Source: Rhizobium sp. ASV20 (GTDB lineage Bacteria > Pseudomonadota > Alphaproteobacteria > Rhizobiales > Rhizobiaceae). Taken from it: 64,000 nt of DNA. This document shows positions 27,513 through 35,991 of the stretch, in pieces. The first letter of the stretch is position 1; each line of letters starts with the position of its first letter. The stretch lies in assembly GCF_016429015.1 (NCBI RefSeq), contig NZ_JAELTU010000006.1:21001-85000 (forward strand), read 5' to 3'. The notes under the pieces were generated by a model. It was given only the letters and a program-made list of their open reading frames with translations. It ran no database searches and was not told the DNA's origin. The translations under genes were made by a program, and so were the position numbers.

Positions 27513-27764
27513 TCACTCGTCCTTCATTGGTATTTCAGCTTCCTTCACCGCTGCAATGAACGCGCGCCGGGCATCTTCAGGCGTGCGCTTTCCGGAGATC
27601 ACGTCGGCGAACACGAGCAAGGCTCGGTCTAGCGCGGGCGCTTCGTCGAGGGGCCAGTCTTCGATCAGGGCCCAGGATGCTGCCTGGGTGGTATCGATGA
27701 CCATCCATTCCTCTGGGCTTTCAAGGGCGATCGTGACCGCCTTGCTCCATTTTCTTTCCATCAT
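27513..27764 (-). CDS. DUF982 domain protein, copy 1
   Basis: An 83-residue protein of the rhizobial DUF982 family: VTIALESPEEWMVIDTTQAASW, read in parts as SPEEWMVIDTTQA then ALIEDWPLDEAPALDRALLVF and RTPEDARRAFIAAVKEA. The W-P-x-D/x-E core followed by an ALxxC/F-D and a charged helix ending in 'AFIAA' is shared with the paralogue at 27898-28146. Function unknown. It is multi-copy in rhizobia. Confidence 0.75.
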   Translation of the reverse strand: MMERKWSKAVTIALESPEEWMVIDTTQAASWALIEDWPLDEAPALDRALLVFADVISGKRTPEDARRAFIAAVKEAEIPMKDE

Positions 27765-27897
27765 CGGAAACTTTCGAACTTGAGGACGCTAATCACCCGT
27801 CTCATAGGCCGATTCATCGCGGGTGGCGAGCCGGTTTCGGTCGAGGCCGCCGTTCCGTGCAATGATGCGGAGGAGAATTTTGGCGGCAGCGATTTCC

Positions 27898-28146
27898 TCA
27901 CGATAACAGGGGGACGCCTGCTTCGACTGCCGCAGCTATGAAGGCGAGCCGCGCCTCTTCGGGAGATCGCTCACCGCGTTGGACGTCCATGCAGATCAGG
28001 AGTGCGGACATGAAGCAATTGCCTTCGTCCGCCGGCCAGTCATCCAGAAGCGTCTTCCAGGCGTCATCGGCATTTCCGACGGTTTTGATTTCGCCGGTGC
28101 TGTGGCGAACAACGCGCACAGGAGAGAAGCGTGGCATGGTGCTCAT
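27898..28146 (-). CDS. DUF982 domain protein, copy 2
   Basis: An ~82-residue paralogue of the preceding gene, with LLDDWPADEGNCFMSALLICMD and SPEEARLAFIAAAVEAG, read as WPADEGNCF and SPEEARLAFIAAA. Identity is concentrated in the central WP-DE and terminal helix. The ATG at 28146 is chosen over a GTG at 28164 because the resulting length matches copy 1. The pair is separated by about 130 bp on the same strand. Function unknown. Confidence 0.75.
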   Translation of the reverse strand: MSTMPRFSPVRVVRHSTGEIKTVGNADDAWKTLLDDWPADEGNCFMSALLICMDVQRGERSPEEARLAFIAAAVEAGVPLLS

Positions 28147-28402
28147 GATCGAAGACTCCAACACGGCAGAGCCTTTCTTGAGCCTTTATCGACGAGAGCG
28201 CATTTAACTTTATTAACCCCGGCATAGGTTTTGGGAGGGATGTGATCTGTTATGGCCTTCGTCTTTGCGACATTTGCCAAGTGATGCGGTGCGGGCCAAT
28301 TCCAGAGCCCAGGAACCGCAGGGGCTGTGCGGTGGTCCGATGCTCAGGGTACAGGTCTCAGGGGTGTGCTTCACGGGAGATATAAAGGGCATCGCTTGAT
28401 TT

Positions 28403-29320
28403 TTATTCACGGCCGACCTGGCGGACCGTGTCGATGAAGGCCCTGAGCTTCGGCGCCAATTCGGCGCGGCGCGGAAAATAAAGAAAGAGACCGGCTTCCA
28501 TCACCGCATGTTCGACTAGAACCTGGATCAGCCTTCCGGCAGCAATATCCGAGCGCACCAGTGGTTCAAACACGTAGGCTAGCCCGACGCCTGCCAGGGC
28601 GAGCTCGATTGCAGAATGGGATTCGGTAACGATCGCCCGGCCTTGCACGGCGACGGCGACATCTCTACCGTCCTCGACGAATTCCCACTCATAGAGTCCT
28701 CCCGAGCGGATAAGCCGATAGCCGATGCAGTTGTGGCGCGAGAGATCGCCAAGCGTCATGGGGCGGCCGAACCGACCGATATAGTCCGGCGAGGCGACCA
28801 CGACCGAAGGGAAGGGCGGGGTGAGGCGAACCGTCACCATGTCCTGAGCGATCATCTCGCCGATGCGAATGCCTGCGTCGAAACCTTCTGACACGATATC
28901 GGTCAGCCTTTCGTCGGAAAAGATTTCGACTTCGACTTCCGGGTAACGCTCTCCCATGGCCGCAATGACGCGCGTCACGGCAAGCGGCAGGCACACGCGG
29001 GCCGCATTGATCCGCAGCAACCCGCTTGCTCTCCCCTTTATGGCTCTTATGCGCTCCATTCGCTCATGAATGTCCTGCAGGGCCGGCGCGATGGTGGCAA
29101 TCAGGCTTCTACCGGCTTCTGTCAACGCGACGCTGCGGGTCGTGCGCGCAAACAGCGGCTGGCCGAGCCGCTCTTCGACCAGTCTGACAGCGTGACTAAC
29201 GGCCGAGGCGCTCATCCCGAGCTCGTTGGCGGCGGCCGCGAAGCCGCCGCGGCGTGCAACAGCGACGATGATGGGCAGATGTGTGAGCAGATCTCGGTCC
29301 ATTGCTGAGCAGTATCGCAT
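28403..29320 (-). CDS. LysR-family transcriptional regulator
   Basis: A 305-residue LysR regulator. The N-terminal winged helix (FAAAANELGMSASAVSHAVRLVEERLG, seen as ANELGMSASAVSHAV) is canonical, and the rest is a periplasmic-binding-like effector domain with VEVEIFSDERLTDIVSEGFDAGIR in the expected position, here cited as SDERLTDIVSEGFDAGIR. It belongs to the group that often regulates a divergent oxidoreductase. It diverges from the aldo-keto reductase gene across a 119-bp spacer, so that gene is the likely target. A start at 29302 is also possible. Confidence 0.9.
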   Translation of the reverse strand: MRYCSAMDRDLLTHLPIIVAVARRGGFAAAANELGMSASAVSHAVRLVEERLGQPLFARTTRSVALTEAGRSLIATIAPALQDIHERMERIRAIKGRASGLLRINAARVCLPLAVTRVIAAMGERYPEVEVEIFSDERLTDIVSEGFDAGIRIGEMIAQDMVTVRLTPPFPSVVVASPDYIGRFGRPMTLGDLSRHNCIGYRLIRSGGLYEWEFVEDGRDVAVAVQGRAIVTESHSAIELALAGVGLAYVFEPLVRSDIAAGRLIQVLVEHAVMEAGLFLYFPRRAELAPKLRAFIDTVRQVGRE

Positions 29321-29337
29321 AATGCATGCGAATTAAA

Positions 29338-29357
29338 TGATCTTATAAACATGATCA
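29338..29357. promoter_or_regulatory. Candidate LysR box between lysR and aldo-keto reductase
   Basis: TGATC (29338-29342) and GATCA (29353-29357) form an inverted repeat with 10 nt between them, in an AT-rich stretch of the divergent spacer. Size and T-N11-A-like symmetry suit a LysR-type binding site. Confidence 0.4.
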
Positions 29358-29439
29358 AAGTCGGCGAACCTGTGCCTATCGAATTAGCCGGCGTCACGAC
29401 GATCTCATCAAGCCGGAGATTTCAAAAAGGAGAGCGCTC

Positions 29440-30546
29440 ATGAGCATGAATTTCTACACCCTCGGCAATAGCGGGCTGAAAGTAACCCGGCTCGCTCTCG
29501 GCACGATGACATTCGGCACCGAATGGGGCTGGGGCGCAGACAAGGAGGCCGCACGCGCCATATTCAATGCCTATGTTGATGCCGGCGGCAATTTCTTCGA
29601 TACGGCCGACGCCTATACGGGCGGCACGTCGGAAGCATGGCTCGGCGAATTCATCGCCGAACGGGGAGTGCGGGATGATGCGGTCATCACGACAAAGTTC
29701 ACCATGAACCTTACCGCTCAATCACCGAACGCTGCGGGAAACGGCCGCAAGAACATGTTGCGTGCCGTCGAGGGGTCATTGAAGCGCCTCAACACCGATC
29801 ATATCGATCTCTATCTGTTGCATTGCTGGGACCGCCTTACTCCACCCGAAGAGGTAATGCGGACATTCGACGATCTCGTCCGGTCGGGAAAAGTGCTGCA
29901 TGTCGGCCTGTCCGATGTCCCTGCCTGGTATGCCAGTCGCGCTCAAGCGGTTGCGGAATATCGCGGCTATGAACCGATATCGGCACTTCAGCTCGAATAT
30001 TCGCTCGCTGAGCGCCACATCGAAAACGAGTTCGTTTCATTCGGGACGCGGTATGGCGCCGGCATCATGGCGTGGAGCCCATTGGCGAGCGGCCTTCTGA
30101 GCGGAAAATATCGCTCAGGCGAGATGCGGCAGGTAGACGGCCGGCTTGAGACGGTCCGCGGCACGACCAACCCCGGCTTCCAGAAATTTACCGAGCGCAA
30201 TTGGGCGATCGTCGCGGAGTTGGAAAAGGTTTCGACCGAGCTTGGACGCAGCATGGCGCAGGTGGCGATCAATTGGGCGATGACACAGCCAGGCATCGCC
30301 TCGATCATTGTCGGAGCAACCAAGCTCGAGCAATTGAAGGACAATCTCGGCGCCCTGGATTTTGTGATCCCGTCGGAACTACGTCAAAGGCTCAACGAGG
30401 TGAGCACCTTGCAATCGGTCTTCCCCTATTCCTTCTTTGGGCCGGAGATTCAGGGCTCGATGACCGGCGGACAGACGGTCGGCGACAAGCCGTCTGGCTA
30501 TCATCCGGATCTCACCATCTCCGGGAAGTTCGCCGGTGTCAGTTGA
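29440..30546 (+). CDS. Aldo/keto reductase
   Basis: A 368-residue AKR-superfamily TIM barrel. The catalytic tetrad can be read in FFDTADAYTGG (Asp, Tyr), VITTKFTMN (Lys) and DLYLLHCWD (His). The C-terminal NADP(H)-binding stretch is SIIVGATKLEQLKDNLGA. GGAGAG precedes the ATG. It reduces an aldehyde or ketone with NADPH, but the substrate is unknown. Regulation by the divergent LysR protein is likely. Confidence 0.9.
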   Translation: MSMNFYTLGNSGLKVTRLALGTMTFGTEWGWGADKEAARAIFNAYVDAGGNFFDTADAYTGGTSEAWLGEFIAERGVRDDAVITTKFTMNLTAQSPNAAGNGRKNMLRAVEGSLKRLNTDHIDLYLLHCWDRLTPPEEVMRTFDDLVRSGKVLHVGLSDVPAWYASRAQAVAEYRGYEPISALQLEYSLAERHIENEFVSFGTRYGAGIMAWSPLASGLLSGKYRSGEMRQVDGRLETVRGTTNPGFQKFTERNWAIVAELEKVSTELGRSMAQVAINWAMTQPGIASIIVGATKLEQLKDNLGALDFVIPSELRQRLNEVSTLQSVFPYSFFGPEIQGSMTGGQTVGDKPSGYHPDLTISGKFAGVS

Positions 30547-30598
30547 CGCAGCAGGTTTGCAGCGCCCGGCGTCGGCTCACAGGTTGGTGTGAGGCAAC

Positions 30599-30952
30599 TC
30601 AAGGCTCGTCATGAGTATCCTTTTCCGCTTGCTTCGATGCTGACCGCTCGGCGTTGGGATCGAAGACCTCCGACAAGGTCTGCAGGATCCGCAGTACCCC
30701 CGGATGATCGCAGGTATAGTATCTGAACTGTGCCTGACGGCGCACTTTGACTATTCCCGAGTGATAAAGCCGTGTCAGATGCTGGCTGAGCGCCGACTGC
30801 GATATTCCAAGCTTCTTGGCGAGACTATTGACGTCTTCTTCGTGGCCGGAGAGATAAATACAAACTTCAAGGCGTTTTGGGTTTGAGAGTTGGCTGAGGA
30901 GATCTGCATGGTAGATGAGGCGCTCATCTTCTGTAGTTTGGTCTGAGTACAT
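30599..30952 (-). CDS. ArsR-family regulator, NolR-like
   Basis: A 117-residue winged-helix protein. LLSQLSNPKRLEVCIYLSG and LGISQSALSQHLTRLYHSGIV (quoted as ISQSALSQHLTRLYHSG) match the ArsR fold, and SQSALSQHL is also the recognition-helix sequence of NolR, the global nodulation regulator of Sinorhizobium. No metal-binding cysteine pair is present in the recognition helix, so metal sensing is unlikely. Alone on its strand, diverging from a small protein gene. It could be NolR itself or one of several NolR-like paralogues. Confidence 0.82.
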   Translation of the reverse strand: MYSDQTTEDERLIYHADLLSQLSNPKRLEVCIYLSGHEEDVNSLAKKLGISQSALSQHLTRLYHSGIVKVRRQAQFRYYTCDHPGVLRILQTLSEVFDPNAERSASKQAEKDTHDEP

Positions 30953-31283
30953 GACGCGGGCCGATCGCTGATAAAAGTTTAATCTTCGAAGTTCAGGCGT
31001 CAGATGACAATAAACACAAAAGTCGCGAAATTGTGTTCCGAACTATTGCAAATATATTGCATCCTCCCGGAACGACTGAACCTCCCACTTAGGCTGATCA
31101 CGACGGAACACGCCTTCGTTAGTCGACAACTAGGGTCGTATTGTGATTTGTGAATATGTCGGCGAGCGGTTTTGCAATTATTCTGTAACAAAATCGAACG
31201 AACTGCCTTGTTTTTGTCCGGCTTCTGACATCGCGCTGCAAATAAAGCCGTTTATCTTGTGTCTTATCGAACAGGAGATAAAG
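30953..31283. other. Divergent spacer upstream of arsR and a small gene
   Basis: The ~330 bp contain AT-rich DNA with a near direct repeat (ATTGCAAAT and ATATTGCAT around 31045-31062) and GTTAGTCGACAACTAG at 31118-31133, whose TTAG resembles part of the NolR consensus. No gene is apparent. Confidence 0.35.
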
Positions 31284-31499
31284 ATGACCCATAGGGACCT
31301 GACGATCACCGAAGTTCTCAAAGATCCGCTTATCCGGCAGATCATGCGCGCCGATCATATCTCTGTGACCGGCATGGCAAACCTGCTGCAGGATGCCGCG
31401 CGCAGGCAGAAGCGCGCGAAAGAGTTCGCCTTGCTCGCCGACCTAGCGCCGATCGCCAATGCTGCTTCGCAATCCATCCCGCGGGCCGATTTGCGCTGA
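31284..31499 (+). CDS. Small conserved hypothetical protein
   Basis: A 71-residue soluble protein (MTHRDLTITEVLKDPLIRQI...). A strong AGGAG at 31273-31277 sits 6 nt before the ATG, which fixes the start; a longer frame from 31143 is not supported. VLKDPLIRQIMRADHISV resembles a small protein I have seen repeatedly next to housekeeping genes in rhizobia, but I cannot assign a function. Helical, no cysteine, no membrane segment. Confidence 0.65.
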   Translation: MTHRDLTITEVLKDPLIRQIMRADHISVTGMANLLQDAARRQKRAKEFALLADLAPIANAASQSIPRADLR

Positions 31500-31809
31500 T
31501 AGCGCCGTCCCATGCTTCCGGGCGGCATGCCGTAGCTGACGTTGGATGGCCGCTATAACTGCTCGACTGCATAGCGACCGAAGCGCGGTTACGTTGTGGC
31601 TGGGGAAGTACGGGCTCGTCGATCGACAATGACCGCGACACCCTGTTGCAGCGAAGATGATCAGTATTTGCGCACACGGGGCGCGCTGCACCGGGTAGCG
31701 GTTGCCGATCCAAAATGTGGCGCGGCCAATGGGCGGCGCCACATCTCATTGGATGCAGTCGTGCATAGCGATCCCCGGCATTCGCGTCTGCGATCGCTAT
31801 CGGCGCGGC
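31500..31809. other. Spacer with nothing recognised
   Basis: About 310 bp between the small gene and the convergent exported-protein gene. Several short frames overlap it in all directions, none with protein-like features. Confidence 0.35.
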
Positions 31810-32220
31810 TCATTCGCCTGCTGCGTTTGCAATGCGGCAGAGATTCTTGCTCATGTTCGGAGCGACTTGCCCCGGCTGGACAATGAAGAGAACATCGACA
31901 CGGCTACCCTTGCCGCTTTTGCGGACAACGGCGCGCAGGGTCTGTGGTCGACCGGAGCCGCTCGTTTCCTGCTGAGCCGTCAGGGTGCCAAGGTTTTTCT
32001 CTGCCTTCACCTCCAGAAAGCCATCGGCGAGGATGGCGCGGTGGATCTTGTCAAAGGCGGCGTTCGGAGTGACCGATGGAAAGGCCACCCATGTCTTGTA
32101 GGTGATGCCGGTGACCAATGGGACACCGTCGCTCTCGTAGTGGCTCGCGCAGGCATCAGCCAGAGCCGGTGAGGCCGAAAGAAGCGCAAGCGAGAAAGCA
32201 AAGCCTATTCTTGTATGCAT
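31810..32220 (-). CDS. Small exported protein of unknown function
   Basis: A ~136-residue protein with a clean signal peptide (MHTRIGFAFSLALLSASPALA cut after ALA; quoted as FAFSLALLSASPALA). The mature part contains two cysteines, one after the cleavage site and one near the C-terminus, and a VVRKSGKGSRVDVLFIVQPG strand-like segment. I recognise no family. The ATG at 32220 is chosen because it begins the signal peptide. It lies downstream of, and on the same strand as, the dihydroxyacetone-kinase operon, 179 bp away, and is probably separate. Confidence 0.65.
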   Translation of the reverse strand: MHTRIGFAFSLALLSASPALADACASHYESDGVPLVTGITYKTWVAFPSVTPNAAFDKIHRAILADGFLEVKAEKNLGTLTAQQETSGSGRPQTLRAVVRKSGKGSRVDVLFIVQPGQVAPNMSKNLCRIANAAGE

Positions 32221-32399
32221 GAATTGACTGCCTTTTTGATTGAACCTAGGGGGCGGGTAAATCAACGAGGTGAGATTGATACTATCGTACCGGGAACATG
32301 TCTATCTTCGACATCGCGCATAAATGGAGGACTTCGCGTCGTAGGCCCGCCTTGGCTGCGGTCGCCTGCTGCTAGAACCACCCGCGAATCTCGGCTTCA

Positions 32400-33062
32400 T
32401 CAGGATCGAGTTCGAGTGCGGTCTTCGGTAAAGGTATCGCGCATTGCGCGCAGAATAGTCACCGCCGATGCGGCGCCAGGATCGATATGTCCGAGTGATC
32501 TTTGCCCAAGGCGGGCCGCTCTGCCGCGGGCGGCGACCATGGAACTTGTCGAGTTCGCACCGTTTTCCGCAGCTTCCAGAATGGCGTCCCACATGCCGGC
32601 GGCGTCGAGCGAACGTGCCTTGGCATCGAGGGCTGCTTCGGCTGCCGGGATCCACGCGTCCAGCATGGTCTTGTCGCCTCGTTGACCCTTGCCGCGCTGC
32701 TGGATGCCGGCTCGCATTTCGTCGATGATCATGGCCTGGCAGGCCGGTGACAGCGATTCATCAGACTTTAATGCCTGCGACGCCCGGCGAAAGGCAGTTG
32801 CATAAAGGGGGCCAGTCGATGCTCCAACGGCATCGAGGAATGCCGAAGCTGCAACGGCAAACATCTCGGACGGCGGCGTCTGCGCAGGATCGAGCTTGGC
32901 AAGTTCTGCGTTCACCGCCATGAATCCGAGAGACATGGTGATTCCATGATCAGCGTCGCCGATCGCGCCATCCAGCTCAGAAAGACGGTCTTTCTCGGCA
33001 TTGATCGCGATGGATATTCGCTGAAACATGTTGCCCAGGCATCGAGCGGCATTTTCCGACAT
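32400..33062 (-). CDS. dhaL: DhaL-type dihydroxyacetone kinase ADP-binding subunit (copy 1)
   Basis: A 220-residue DhaL-family protein. The Mg-nucleotide motif reads LDGAIGDADHGITMSLG (residues ~29-45), matching D-x4-GD-x-DHG-x2-M, and the lid region is VGASTGPLYATAF. DhaL carries the nucleotide and phosphorylates a ketose held covalently by DhaK. It follows the SorC-DhaK fusion gene by 53 bp and is the last gene of the operon, so it probably works with the kinase half of that fusion. No DhaM phosphotransferase gene is nearby, so ATP may be used directly. Confidence 0.88.
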   Translation of the reverse strand: MSENAARCLGNMFQRISIAINAEKDRLSELDGAIGDADHGITMSLGFMAVNAELAKLDPAQTPPSEMFAVAASAFLDAVGASTGPLYATAFRRASQALKSDESLSPACQAMIIDEMRAGIQQRGKGQRGDKTMLDAWIPAAEAALDAKARSLDAAGMWDAILEAAENGANSTSSMVAARGRAARLGQRSLGHIDPGAASAVTILRAMRDTFTEDRTRTRS

Positions 33063-33115
33063 CGTCTTCCTCCCGGTCCCAGCAGTTCTACGCTGCCGGG
33101 CCTATTCTTATACGA

Positions 33116-35212
33116 TTACCCGACTCTCAGAGCGAAAGTGTCGCACGGATGGTGCAACAACTCGGTCAGCTCCGGGTCGAGATGCATTATGGATATGGAT
33201 GCGCCGACCATGTCGAGCGACGTGCAGTAGTGTCCCACCCAGTTTGCGTCGATTTTGATATCCTTGGCGCTGAGCCTCTGCTCGACGCGGCGGAACAGAA
33301 TGAATAGCTCCATCATTGGGGTCGCGCCGAAGGAATTGATCAGCACCGCGACCCGGTCACCGGCGGCAGGCTTCATCTCGGCAAAGATCCGATCCATGAC
33401 GCGATCCGTGATTTCGTCGGCGCTCATCATTTTCTCGCGGGTCACTCCGCGCTCGCCATGAATGCCCATGCCGAATTCGATATCGTCGGGGCCGATCTCG
33501 AAATTGTGGCGCCGGGTTTGCGGGAGCGAGCAGGGCTCGAGCGCCACACCCATCGTGAAGGTCCGGTCGTTGGCCTTGCGCGTCGCGGCTTCGCAGGCAT
33601 CGAGCGTCAGACCCCTGTCACAGGCCGCTCCGGCAACCTTGAAGATGAAGAAGTTGCCGGCGACGCCGCGACGCCCCTCCCTGTCTTCTATGGGAGATGA
33701 TGCGATGTCGTCGGTCGTCAGCACCGTGCGAACGTCGATCTGCTGTTCCTGCGCCATTTCCGCAGCCATTTCGAAGTTCATGACGTCGCCGGCATAATTA
33801 CCGTAGACGAAGAGCACCCCTTGCCCGCCGGAGGCTGCCTTGGCGCATTCGAGGATGGGGGTGGGGGGCGGCGACGAGAAGATGTTGCCGATGGCAACGG
33901 CGTCCGCCAAGCCCTTGCCGACATAGCCGAGAAAACCGGGTTCATGGCCCGTGCCGCCGCCAATGACGAGGCCGACCTTGCCGGGGCGCGGGCCACTGCG
34001 TGCAACCAACGCCCGGTTGGACCCCTTGATCGGCGCGATATGAGAGGCATGGGCCTTGACGACGCCATCCAGCATCTCGTCGACCACGTCATCGGGATTG
34101 TTGAGAAATTTCTTGATGTGCGTGCGATAACTGCTTGGCAGTGAAACGTTATTGTCTACCCTTGGCCGTTGGTTGGCCTTCTGGTCGAGGGCCGTGACTC
34201 CATCGGCGTTCAGAATGCCTCGCCCCGTGGCGGCATCGGTGATCAGCACGTTGATGTAGCCGCCGCGTAGCGCCGCTAGGATCGCAGGCACCTTGTCGAA
34301 GCCGCCGGCAACAGCGATGCGAAGCCCGATCGACTTCAGCATGTCGAGAGATATGCCGATGGTCCGATCATCGAGAGGGCCGGCGACGGGTTGGCCCTTT
34401 GCATCGATGAACCGTCCGGCGACAACGCCCACCGCGTTCTTGGCGAGATAGTCCTGCAGCGAAACGGATTCGAAGAAGCCGCTGCTGTGGATCGTCGAAT
34501 TCGGCCGCAGCGACGACACGCTGAAGACCGCCTTGTTGGCTTTGGAGAGCACGGCGAACTCATCTTCGATCAGCGGTTCCGCCAGAAGGATGTCGCGCAC
34601 TTCGGCGGTCGAGACGATGGCGGGAGCGGTAATGTTGACGAGCTTGCCGTCGGTCGCGTTGGCAAAGGCGGCGGCACAAAGCTCCGGCGTATAGGCAAAG
34701 CGCGCCCGTGTACCGCCTGTCGCCTGAACGACGGTCACATCCTGAAGGTTTGGAACATTTGATTGCTCACCGACGGCAAGGACCGTGCGCCCCCAGGCAA
34801 CCGCGAGCGTATCGCCCGATTTCAGCAGCTTGGCGATTGCCTGCGCGCCTGCCGTTCCCAAGCGGTCGATCAGGGGGCGTGTCCCATCATCGCTCGGCAC
34901 GACAAGACAATCATGCAATCCGAAATGGCGCTTCAATTCCAGTGCGATGGAAAGGGAGCTCAACCGCGATGGTTCGAGCGAGATGTTGACGATGCCGCGG
35001 CTGCGCGCATCGGCCAGGTAGCTGTTCACGGTTGCCCGCGAAATACCCATGATGTCGGCGATCTCACCCTGGGTCTTGCCGTCTTCGTAATAGAGCCAGC
35101 AAGCCCAGACATAGGGGTCGTCACCATAGCGTAACGGCATGACGTCGGCCGCATCGGGAGCGCCCGTCTTGCCTGCACCAGTTTTGCTGACCGAAGTTGC
35201 CTTGCCTGTCAT
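33116..35212 (-). CDS. SorC-family sugar-binding regulator fused to a DhaK kinase domain
   Basis: One uninterrupted 698-residue reading frame joins two normally separate proteins. Residues ~36-70 form a SorC helix-turn-helix (DGKTQGEIADIMGISRATVN); ~75-345 form the SorC effector domain, with AWGRTVLAVGE and the C-terminal VAGGFDKVPAILAALRGG; ~362-698 form a complete DhaK domain. All DhaK landmarks are present: GGGTGHEPGF (422-425 GHEP), YGNYAGDVMNF, and the ketose-binding histidine in GMGIHGERG (583-587). The join lies in a short linker at ~346-362. It is read as a regulator that can also bind or phosphorylate the pathway ketose. NCBI-style annotation knows such a bifunctional architecture; I know of no experimental description. 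Confidence 0.92.
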   Translation of the reverse strand: MTGKATSVSKTGAGKTGAPDAADVMPLRYGDDPYVWACWLYYEDGKTQGEIADIMGISRATVNSYLADARSRGIVNISLEPSRLSSLSIALELKRHFGLHDCLVVPSDDGTRPLIDRLGTAGAQAIAKLLKSGDTLAVAWGRTVLAVGEQSNVPNLQDVTVVQATGGTRARFAYTPELCAAAFANATDGKLVNITAPAIVSTAEVRDILLAEPLIEDEFAVLSKANKAVFSVSSLRPNSTIHSSGFFESVSLQDYLAKNAVGVVAGRFIDAKGQPVAGPLDDRTIGISLDMLKSIGLRIAVAGGFDKVPAILAALRGGYINVLITDAATGRGILNADGVTALDQKANQRPRVDNNVSLPSSYRTHIKKFLNNPDDVVDEMLDGVVKAHASHIAPIKGSNRALVARSGPRPGKVGLVIGGGTGHEPGFLGYVGKGLADAVAIGNIFSSPPPTPILECAKAASGGQGVLFVYGNYAGDVMNFEMAAEMAQEQQIDVRTVLTTDDIASSPIEDREGRRGVAGNFFIFKVAGAACDRGLTLDACEAATRKANDRTFTMGVALEPCSLPQTRRHNFEIGPDDIEFGMGIHGERGVTREKMMSADEITDRVMDRIFAEMKPAAGDRVAVLINSFGATPMMELFILFRRVEQRLSAKDIKIDANWVGHYCTSLDMVGASISIMHLDPELTELLHHPCDTFALRVG

Positions 35213-35337
35213 GACGAGTCACATGTCCCATTTCCCGCCCGAACATGGAAGCAATGATGCGTGTTTGCAAATGCTTCTTCGAGCGGTGCGCGACCCCGCA
35301 AAAGATCGCGGGATCGCGCGGCCTTGGGAGAGCCCGT

Positions 35338-35979
35338 TTATTGAAGGCGAGCGCGCGCGCCCTCGGAGAGTTCCTTCAGAATGATCGCGCAGGAGGTGGC
35401 GCCGGCATCCAGTACGCCGAGGGAGCGTTCACCCAGACGGCTGGCGCGACCGATCTTTGCCACCAGATTGAGCGTGGAGTCGCGGCCGGCCTCCGCGGCC
35501 GCCACCAGGGCATCGAGCGCCTCTGCGAAGGATTTTCCGTCCGCATTCGCCGCGTCGAAGGCCTCGATTGCCGGAACCAGCGTGTCGAGCAGGGTCTTGT
35601 CGCCGACCTTTGCCGAGCCGATCGATTGAATGCCCTCAAGGCCGGCATGGAGCGCCCGGCTGTAAGCGGCGCTGTCGATCGCATCGATCCCTTCGAGCTT
35701 TTCGGCAATCTCGGTAAACATGACACCGTAAAGTGGACCCATGGAACCGCCGATCTCGGTCATCAGCACCGTGCCCAGTGCGTCGAGGGACGCTGAGAGC
35801 GACTGGTTCTTGCCCTTCAGGCGCTCTGCAGCCATGCCGAAGCCTTTGGCCATGTTCACGCCATGATCACCATCGCCGATCTTGCCGTCGATTTCGCTGA
35901 GATAGGCCCGGTTTTCGACGATGCGGTCGGCCATCGCCAAGACGATGTCGCCGGCCGTCGCATTATTGAATGTCTGCAT
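35338..35979 (-). CDS. dhaL: DhaL-type dihydroxyacetone kinase ADP-binding subunit (copy 2)
   Basis: A 213-residue DhaL protein with LSEIDGKIGDGDHGVNMAKG (residues ~24-43) and the lid IGGSMGPLYGVMF. It starts 12 bp after the stand-alone dhaK gene, so the two form a normal DhaK-DhaL pair. It is only moderately similar to copy 1, which argues for two kinase pairs with separate roles rather than a recent duplication. A 125-bp spacer separates it from the fusion gene downstream. Confidence 0.9.
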   Translation of the reverse strand: MQTFNNATAGDIVLAMADRIVENRAYLSEIDGKIGDGDHGVNMAKGFGMAAERLKGKNQSLSASLDALGTVLMTEIGGSMGPLYGVMFTEIAEKLEGIDAIDSAAYSRALHAGLEGIQSIGSAKVGDKTLLDTLVPAIEAFDAANADGKSFAEALDALVAAAEAGRDSTLNLVAKIGRASRLGERSLGVLDAGATSCAIILKELSEGARARLQ

Positions 35980-35991
35980 TGGTGGATCCTC

